Origin: Bacillota bacterium
GTDB lineage: Bacteria > Bacillota > Clostridia > Christensenellales > CAG-138
DNA: 17,970 nt
Direction: 5' to 3'
Assembly (NCBI GenBank): GCA_023409435.1
Contig: JAEYHP010000105.1
Coordinates: 1 to 17,970 of the forward strand
The notes below the pieces were generated by a model, which was not told where the DNA came from, did no database searches, and saw only the letters and a program-made list of their open reading frames with translations. The position numbers and the translations under genes were made by a program. Below, one piece after another: positions 13,086 to 17,970 of the stretch (positions within the stretch are counted from its first letter, which is position 1; each line of letters opens with the position of its first letter).

Positions 13086-13955
13086 ATGGAACAGAGCGAT
13101 CTGCTCGCAAGACTGCAAAGCCAGTTCCCCACACTGAGCAAGGGGCAAAAACAGATTGCCGCCTATATCATGGAGAACTATGACCGCGCGGCGTTCATTA
13201 CCGCTTCGCGCATGGGACGCATGGTAGGGGTGAGCGAGTCCACCGTTGTGCGTTTTGCCTATACCCTGGGGTTTGACGGGTACCCGGAGCTGCAGCGCGC
13301 GCTGCAGGAAATGATCCGCACCAAGCTCACCGCCATGCAGCGCATCCAGCTTACTTCCGATATGGATCAGGCCGATGTATTAAAGACCGTGCTCAAGGCG
13401 GATATGCAGAACATCCGCGCCACCGTGGATATGGTGGACAACGAGGTGTTCCAGGGGGCCATGCAGGCGCTTTTGAACACCAAACGCGTCTATGTGGTGG
13501 GCATGCGCAGCGCGTACCCAATTGCGCAGTTTTTGACCTATTATCTGAATTTTATTTTGCCCGATGTCGTTACAATCAACGGCGCGTTGAGCGACGCCTG
13601 CGAACAGATGGCCCGTATCGACGAAAACAACGTCTGCGTCGCCATCAGCTTTCCCAGGTATTCCACGCGCACCGTGGAGGCGCTTCAATACGCCAAGGAC
13701 AGGGGCGCTACCACCATCGCCATTACGGACAGCGCGGCCTCACCGCTTATCCCGTATGCGGATTATGGCCTGACGGCGCGCAGTGATATGGCTTCCTTTG
13801 CGGATTCGCTCGTAGCGCCGCTTTCGCTCATCAACGCCATCATCGTTTCGGCGGGCCTTGCGCGCAAGGACGAGCTGATGGAGCACTTTGACAGGCTGGA
13901 GCGGATCTGGGGCAGCCACCATGTATACGTCACCAAGCCGCGCTACAACCAGTGA
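13086..13955 (+). CDS. MurR/RpiR-family transcriptional regulator
   Basis: 289-aa regulator with an N-terminal RpiR helix-turn-helix domain (about residues 1-77; SKGQKQIAAYIMENYDRAAF, then GRMVGVSESTVVRFAYTLGF). A C-terminal SIS sugar-phosphate-binding domain follows (about 115-255; RVYVVGMRSAYPIAQFL, then VCVAISFPRYSTRTVEAL, then ATTIAITDSAASPL). Members usually sense a phosphosugar and control a nearby catabolic operon. Here no sugar gene is adjacent, and it sits inside a nucleotide/lipid/isoprenoid operon, 19 nt after surE and 10 nt before a phosphatase gene. Its targets are therefore unknown; it may regulate distant genes or this operon. Confidence 0.93.
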   Translation: MEQSDLLARLQSQFPTLSKGQKQIAAYIMENYDRAAFITASRMGRMVGVSESTVVRFAYTLGFDGYPELQRALQEMIRTKLTAMQRIQLTSDMDQADVLKTVLKADMQNIRATVDMVDNEVFQGAMQALLNTKRVYVVGMRSAYPIAQFLTYYLNFILPDVVTINGALSDACEQMARIDENNVCVAISFPRYSTRTVEALQYAKDRGATTIAITDSAASPLIPYADYGLTARSDMASFADSLVAPLSLINAIIVSAGLARKDELMEHFDRLERIWGSHHVYVTKPRYNQ

Positions 13956-13965
13956 GAGGTTTTCC

Positions 13966-14577
13966 ATGAACCTGTTGCTGATGCGCCACGGGCAGACTCA
14001 ATGGAACCATACAATGCGTACGCAGGGGAGAACGGATATCCCGCTCGATGAAACGGGCCGCATGCAGGCGGCGTTTGCGGCGGAACGCCTGCGGGATGCA
14101 CACTTGGACGCCATTTACACGAGCCCGCTTCTGCGCGCGCGGCAAACGGCGGAAGCGGTGGCAAGCCTGCACGGGCTGCCGGTCATCCCGGACCCGCTGC
14201 TGGTGGAGCGCGATTTTGGCATTTGGGAGGGCGAGGAGTTTTCCGCCCTCGTCAACCGATATCCGGACGCGGTCCGGCTCTGGCGGGAGGACCCGGTGGC
14301 CTATACGCCGGAAAATGCGGAATCCCTTACGGATGTGCTCGCGCGCTGCACCGCATTCTTAAAAGAACTGTGCGCGCGGCACACAGATGAAGAAACGGTG
14401 CTTGTCGTCTCGCATTCTATTCCGCTCAGGCTGATTGTGGCGCATCTCATCAACCTTGCGCCGAGATACATCCACAGCCTCAGAATGGACAACGCCGCTT
14501 ATACCGAGTTGGTTTTGCGGGAAAAATATAACACGTTGATGGTGCTCAACGATACCGGGCACCTGCTTGAAGGATAA
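13966..14577 (+). CDS. Histidine phosphatase family protein (phosphoglycerate mutase-like)
   Basis: 203-aa member of the histidine phosphatase superfamily. The phospho-acceptor His8 lies in LMRHGQTQWN, Arg57 in TSPLLRARQTAE, the acid Glu81 in ERDFGIWEG, and the second His150 in VVSHSIPLRLI, so the catalytic set is complete. The order and length fit the GpmB/CobC/PhoE-type broad phosphatases rather than glycolytic mutase, but the substrate cannot be told from the sequence. ATG 13966 begins the RHG-containing fold directly; an earlier in-frame start at 13888 lies inside rpiR. The next gene starts 1 nt after its stop, implying coupling. Confidence 0.9.
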   Translation: MNLLLMRHGQTQWNHTMRTQGRTDIPLDETGRMQAAFAAERLRDAHLDAIYTSPLLRARQTAEAVASLHGLPVIPDPLLVERDFGIWEGEEFSALVNRYPDAVRLWREDPVAYTPENAESLTDVLARCTAFLKELCARHTDEETVLVVSHSIPLRLIVAHLINLAPRYIHSLRMDNAAYTELVLREKYNTLMVLNDTGHLLEG

Positions 14578-14578
14578 C

Positions 14579-15805
14579 ATGCAAGTCACAGTAATAGGCG
14601 GCGGGCCCGCGGGCATGATCGCCGCGGCCACAGCCGCGCGCAACGGGCACCGGGTAACGCTGCTCGAACAAAACGAAAAGCTGGGGAAAAAGCTTTATAT
14701 TACAGGGAAAGGCCGCTGCAACGTCACCAATGCGGGCGGCCGCGAGGCGTTCTTTGAGAATGTCGTGAGGAACCCGCGCTTTTTATACAGCGCATGGGGT
14801 GCGTTGAGCACGGAAGAACTCTACGCGTTCATCGAATCGCTTGGCGTTCCACTCAAAGTGGAGCGTGGCGGGCGCGTTTTCCCGGAAAGCGATAAATCCA
14901 GCGACGTGCTGCGCGCATTGGAGCGGCACTTAAGAACGGCCAATATCGATATCCGTTTGCATACAAAAGCGATGGGTATCCATATTTCAGATGGAAAAAC
15001 GGCGGGAGTGAAGCTTCAGGACGGCGTTCTCCCTGCCGATGCGGTGATCCTCTCCACCGGAGGCGCAAGTTACCCCGCCACGGGTTCCAGGGGGGACGGT
15101 TACCGTTTTGCAAGGGAATGCGGGCATACCATAATCGACCCAAAGCCCTCGCTCATTCCGCTTGAAACGGTGGAAGACTGGCCGCGCCTGCTTTCCGGCC
15201 TCACGCTCAAAAATGTGACGCTGCGGGCTTACAGCACAGAGAAGCTTGTATATGAAGAGCTGGGCGAAATGCTGTTCGCCCACTTTGGCGTGACCGGGCC
15301 GCTCGTGCTTTCCGCAAGCGCGCTTTTAGGCGACGCTGCGGCGGGCGCAAGGCTGACGATAGATTTAAAGCCCGGCCTGACGGAAGAACAGCTGGATAAA
15401 CGGCTATTGCGGGATATTGAGGCGGCGCAGCAAAAATCGGTGGGCAACGCGTTATACGGCCTGCTGCCGCAGCGGCTGTTGCCCGTAGTGTTTCAGGAGA
15501 GCAACATTCCAGCGCAGATTGGCGCAAGCGAGTTCACGCGCGCGCAAAGAAAGGCGCTTGTACAGTCCTTAAAGGCCCTGCCGCTTACCGTAAAGGGGAC
15601 GCGCCCCATAGAGGAGGCCATCATCACCCGCGGCGGAGTATCCGTAAAGGAAGTACAGCCTTCCACCCTGGAATCAAAGCTTGTGCCGGGACTGTACTTT
15701 GCGGGCGAGCTTTTGGATGTGGATGCGCTGACAGGCGGTTACAACCTGCAGATCGCATGGTCCACGGGCGCGCTTGCGGGCATGCTCAAAGGAACTTTCA
15801 ACTAA
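14579..15805 (+). CDS. BaiN/HI0933-family FAD-dependent oxidoreductase
   Basis: 408-aa flavoprotein of the HI0933/YhiN/BaiN family. It has the N-terminal FAD-binding GGGPAG (7-12), the family signature GKGRCNVTN (43-51), LSTGGASYPATGSRGDGY in the middle and GELLDVDALTGGYN near the C-terminus (376-389). Function is poorly defined across the family; BaiN is the name given to a clostridial member proposed to act in bile-acid dehydroxylation, but most genomes with this gene are not bile-acid converters, so that role should not be assumed. ATG 14579 is preferred over an upstream TTG (14567) because AAGG precedes it and it starts the Rossmann strand. It lies just upstream of cmk, a frequent arrangement in clostridia. 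Confidence 0.9.
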   Translation: MQVTVIGGGPAGMIAAATAARNGHRVTLLEQNEKLGKKLYITGKGRCNVTNAGGREAFFENVVRNPRFLYSAWGALSTEELYAFIESLGVPLKVERGGRVFPESDKSSDVLRALERHLRTANIDIRLHTKAMGIHISDGKTAGVKLQDGVLPADAVILSTGGASYPATGSRGDGYRFARECGHTIIDPKPSLIPLETVEDWPRLLSGLTLKNVTLRAYSTEKLVYEELGEMLFAHFGVTGPLVLSASALLGDAAAGARLTIDLKPGLTEEQLDKRLLRDIEAAQQKSVGNALYGLLPQRLLPVVFQESNIPAQIGASEFTRAQRKALVQSLKALPLTVKGTRPIEEAIITRGGVSVKEVQPSTLESKLVPGLYFAGELLDVDALTGGYNLQIAWSTGALAGMLKGTFN

Positions 15806-15817
15806 CGGAGGAATACT

Positions 15818-16486
15818 ATGGCGCTGCACATTGCGATAGACGGCCCTGCGGGCGCAGGAAAAAGCACCATTGCCAAGGCGGTGGCGCAGAAGCTTTCCAT
15901 TCCGTATCTTGATACAGGTGCGATGTACCGCACGCTTGCGCTGTTTGCGTTAAAAAACAGCGTGAGCCCGCAGGACGGGCCGGGCGTTGAGGCGATATTG
16001 CCGCAAGCCGATATTAGTGTATTCTATCAGGATGGCGTGCAGCATATGCTGCTCAACGGCGAGGATGTCACGGGAAGCATCCGCACGCCGGAAGTAAGTA
16101 AGGGCGCATCCGATATCGGCGTGCATCCCCCGGTACGCGAAAAGCTGGTGGAGCTCCAGCAGCAGGTGGCCAAACAGGGGGACGTCGTCATGGACGGGCG
16201 GGATATCTGCACCGTCGTGATGCCGCATGCGGAATATAAATTCTTTGTTACGGCCACGGCGCACGAGCGCGCCATACGCCGCCATAAAGAAATGCTTGCC
16301 CGCGGGGAGACGCCGCCTTCCATTGATCAATTGGAGCAAGATATCCTGGCGCGGGACCATACCGACTCTACCCGCGTCTGCAATCCGCTTAAGAGGACGG
16401 AGGACGCGCAGTTGATCGATACCTCCGACCTTACCATAGAGCAGAGCGTACAGCGCGTGCTGGACGCCATACGAAGACAGGGCTAA
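15818..16486 (+). CDS. cmk: Cytidylate kinase
   Basis: 222-aa CMP/dCMP kinase, which phosphorylates CMP to CDP with ATP for nucleic acid and phospholipid synthesis. P-loop GPAGAGKST (9-17), the substrate segment YLDTGAMYRT, MDGRDICTVVMP and the lid/base segment RDHTDSTR, then ending LKRTEDAQLIDTS are all standard for Cmk. The start follows CGGAGG at 12 nt from the previous stop. Followed after 30 nt by plsC. Normal length and motifs. Confidence 0.96.
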   Translation: MALHIAIDGPAGAGKSTIAKAVAQKLSIPYLDTGAMYRTLALFALKNSVSPQDGPGVEAILPQADISVFYQDGVQHMLLNGEDVTGSIRTPEVSKGASDIGVHPPVREKLVELQQQVAKQGDVVMDGRDICTVVMPHAEYKFFVTATAHERAIRRHKEMLARGETPPSIDQLEQDILARDHTDSTRVCNPLKRTEDAQLIDTSDLTIEQSVQRVLDAIRRQG

Positions 16487-16516
16487 GGACGGCTTTCGCG
16501 CAAACAGGAGGACCAT

Positions 16517-17107
16517 ATGCTCTACGTATTTTTTAAATATCTGCTGATGCCGTTGTTCTGGCTGTTTTACAGGCCACTCATCATCGGCCATGAAAACCTG
16601 TTCATCCGGGGCAAAGCGATATTCGTCTGCAACCATATTTCAATGGCGGATCCAATCATGCTCGCCATGGTATCGCCGAGGCTCATTCATTACATGGCAA
16701 AGGCTGAGCTGTTTAAAAACCCCGTAGGCAATGCACTGCTGCGCCTGTTGCTGGCGTTTCCCGTCAACCGCAAGCAATCGGACATGGCGTCTTTAAAAAA
16801 CGCCATCCGGGTGCTGGAAAAGGGTAAGGTATTCGGCATATTCCCAGAGGGAAAGCGCGCCGTGACCGATGAAATGGACGTATTCGAAAAAGGCGCGGCG
16901 TTTTTGGCCATACGTTCCGGTGCCCCGGTTGTGCCCATATACATCCGTTGTGACACCTACAGAAAAATGCACCTGCGTATGGCGGTTGGCAAGCCCATAC
17001 TCGTCGGCAGCCTGGTGGCGTCTACGCCCAAGAACAAGCTTATCGACGTGGTGACGGATGAAATCAGCGACGCCATGCGCGTCCTGCAGTCCGTGGCGGA
17101 GGGTTAG
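16517..17107 (+). CDS. plsC: 1-acyl-sn-glycerol-3-phosphate acyltransferase
   Basis: 196-aa PlsC-type acyltransferase that converts lysophosphatidic acid to phosphatidic acid at the membrane. The HX4D catalytic motif is NHISMAD with His40 and Asp45, and the glycerol-phosphate-binding block is FPEGKR (109-114). A hydrophobic N-terminus (FFKYLLMPLFWLFY) anchors it to the membrane. GGAGG precedes the start. It sits between cmk and ispH, the usual clostridial order, 3 nt before ispH. Confident at family level; acyl-donor preference is not visible. Confidence 0.93.
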   Translation: MLYVFFKYLLMPLFWLFYRPLIIGHENLFIRGKAIFVCNHISMADPIMLAMVSPRLIHYMAKAELFKNPVGNALLRLLLAFPVNRKQSDMASLKNAIRVLEKGKVFGIFPEGKRAVTDEMDVFEKGAAFLAIRSGAPVVPIYIRCDTYRKMHLRMAVGKPILVGSLVASTPKNKLIDVVTDEISDAMRVLQSVAEG

Positions 17108-17110
17108 GCT

Positions 17111-17970
17111 ATGGAGATACGCTTGGCGCGGCACGCGGGGTTTTGCTTTGGCGTAAAGCGGGCGGTGGAGCATGCGCTTTCCCTTGCGGATCCAAACGCG
17201 CCGGTCTATACGCTGGGGGATATCATACACAACGCAGCGGTGGTGGAGGAGCTAAAAGGTAAGAATGTCCTGCCGCTCAACGGGGAAGAGTGGAAAGACT
17301 TGCCAGCCGGAAGCACGCTCATCGTGCGTTCCCATGGCGCTTCCCCCGAGGTGTTTACACATTTAAAGGAGCGCGGAGTCAATATTGTGGATACCACCTG
17401 CCCGTTTGTCAGCCGCATACACGATATCGTGCGGCAGGCCGCGGAAAAGGGGCATACCATATATATCGCGGGCGAAGCGCACCATCCCGAGGTCGAGGGC
17501 ATACGCGGTTGGGCGGGGGAGAGCGCGGTCGTTCTTGGGGATGTCACGGAGGCGGCAGCGCTTGACGCCGTCCATTCTCCTGCGACGTTCGTTGCGCAGA
17601 CAACGATCGAACGGGATCGGTTTGAACAAATTCGCGATGCTCTGTTGGCGCGCTGCCCGGATTTGCATGTGGAGGATACCATTTGCCACACCACCGCCGT
17701 ACGGCAGCGGGAGGCGGAGGAGCTAAGCCGCGAATGCGATGTGATGATCGTGGTGGGCGGGCGCAACAGTTCCAATACGCAAAAACTTGCAAGAGTGTGT
17801 CAAAAACACTGCAAACGTACGTATTCCATAGAGAATACGGGCCAACTTTTACTTGAAAAAATCAATTCCAATGATATAATAGGTATTGTTGCAGGCGCAT
17901 CAACGCCGCAATGGATGATTAGGGAGGTTGTAACAGTAATGAACGAACTGGAAAAAACGACGGTCGAATC
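17111..17970 (+). CDS. ispH: IspH (HMBPP reductase), 3' partial, probably fused to ribosomal protein S1
   Basis: 4-hydroxy-3-methylbut-2-enyl diphosphate reductase, the last step of the MEP isoprenoid pathway, a [4Fe-4S] enzyme. The three cluster cysteines are C12 (GFCFGV), C97 (DTTCPFV) and C192 (DTICHTT). HHPEVEG, QTTIERD, SSNTQKL and GASTPQWMI complete the family set; the IspH domain ends near residue 279. The frame stays open for the final seven visible codons (ELEKTTVE region) to the window edge with no stop. In many clostridia IspH is fused to ribosomal protein S1 through a Glu-rich linker, so this is probably such a fusion (inference). The start at 17111 follows plsC by 3 nt. Confidence 0.93.
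   Translation, partial: MEIRLARHAGFCFGVKRAVEHALSLADPNAPVYTLGDIIHNAAVVEELKGKNVLPLNGEEWKDLPAGSTLIVRSHGASPEVFTHLKERGVNIVDTTCPFVSRIHDIVRQAAEKGHTIYIAGEAHHPEVEGIRGWAGESAVVLGDVTEAAALDAVHSPATFVAQTTIERDRFEQIRDALLARCPDLHVEDTICHTTAVRQREAEELSRECDVMIVVGGRNSSNTQKLARVCQKHCKRTYSIENTGQLLLEKINSNDIIGIVAGASTPQWMIREVVTVMNELEKTTVE

Overview
The window is about 18 kb of densely packed, fairly GC-rich bacterial chromosome. Signs that it comes from a Firmicute of the class Clostridia (inference): strong AAGGAGG-type ribosome binding sites; SigA-like promoters; a clostridial-style Rnf gene order; a YtrA-type GntR regulator with its ABC exporter; and a cmk-plsC-ispH run whose ispH frame stays open past the normal end, as in the clostridial IspH-ribosomal protein S1 fusions. 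No tRNA, rRNA, CRISPR array, prophage or insertion sequence was seen.

Layout. (1) 1-2850, plus strand: the 3' half of an Rnf electron-transport operon, rnfC(partial)-rnfD-rnfE-rnfA, each pair overlapping by 4 bp, closed by a strong terminator. rnfG is missing from its usual place between D and E, and rnfB is missing after A. (2) 2932-3960: two unrecognised divergent genes, one a Met/Gly/Asn-rich low-complexity protein and one a small helical protein, sharing a promoter region built of two interleaved inverted repeats. (3) 3965-7499, minus strand: an operon of a membrane-anchored unknown protein, a short ComEC-like channel and HolA (DNA polymerase III delta). (4) 7730-9535, plus: a Sir2 deacylase gene broken by one in-frame TAG, then a zinc-dependent medium-chain dehydrogenase with its terminator. 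(5) 9613-11623, plus: a GntR/YtrA regulator-ABC ATPase-permease operon with its own promoter and a candidate operator. (6) 11697-12074, minus: ridA, divergent from (7) 12203-17970, plus: one long operon surE-rpiR-histidine phosphatase-BaiN-like flavoprotein-cmk-plsC-ispH that runs off the window.

How the parts fit. Region 1 would couple ferredoxin and NAD redox to ion pumping, but the visible subunits are unusual. RnfA has lost both cysteines that normally bind the intramembrane [2Fe-2S] cluster, while RnfE keeps its two. Region 3 joins DNA replication and DNA uptake genes, a common Firmicute pairing. Region 7 is a housekeeping operon for nucleotide, phospholipid and isoprenoid metabolism with a sugar-phosphate-type RpiR regulator inside it.

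The best candidates for something undescribed are the cysteine-poor Rnf variant, the divergent low-complexity gene pair with its interleaved dyad promoter, and the ComEC whose C-terminal metallo-beta-lactamase domain has decayed. All identifications rest on motif recognition by eye; no database search was run.
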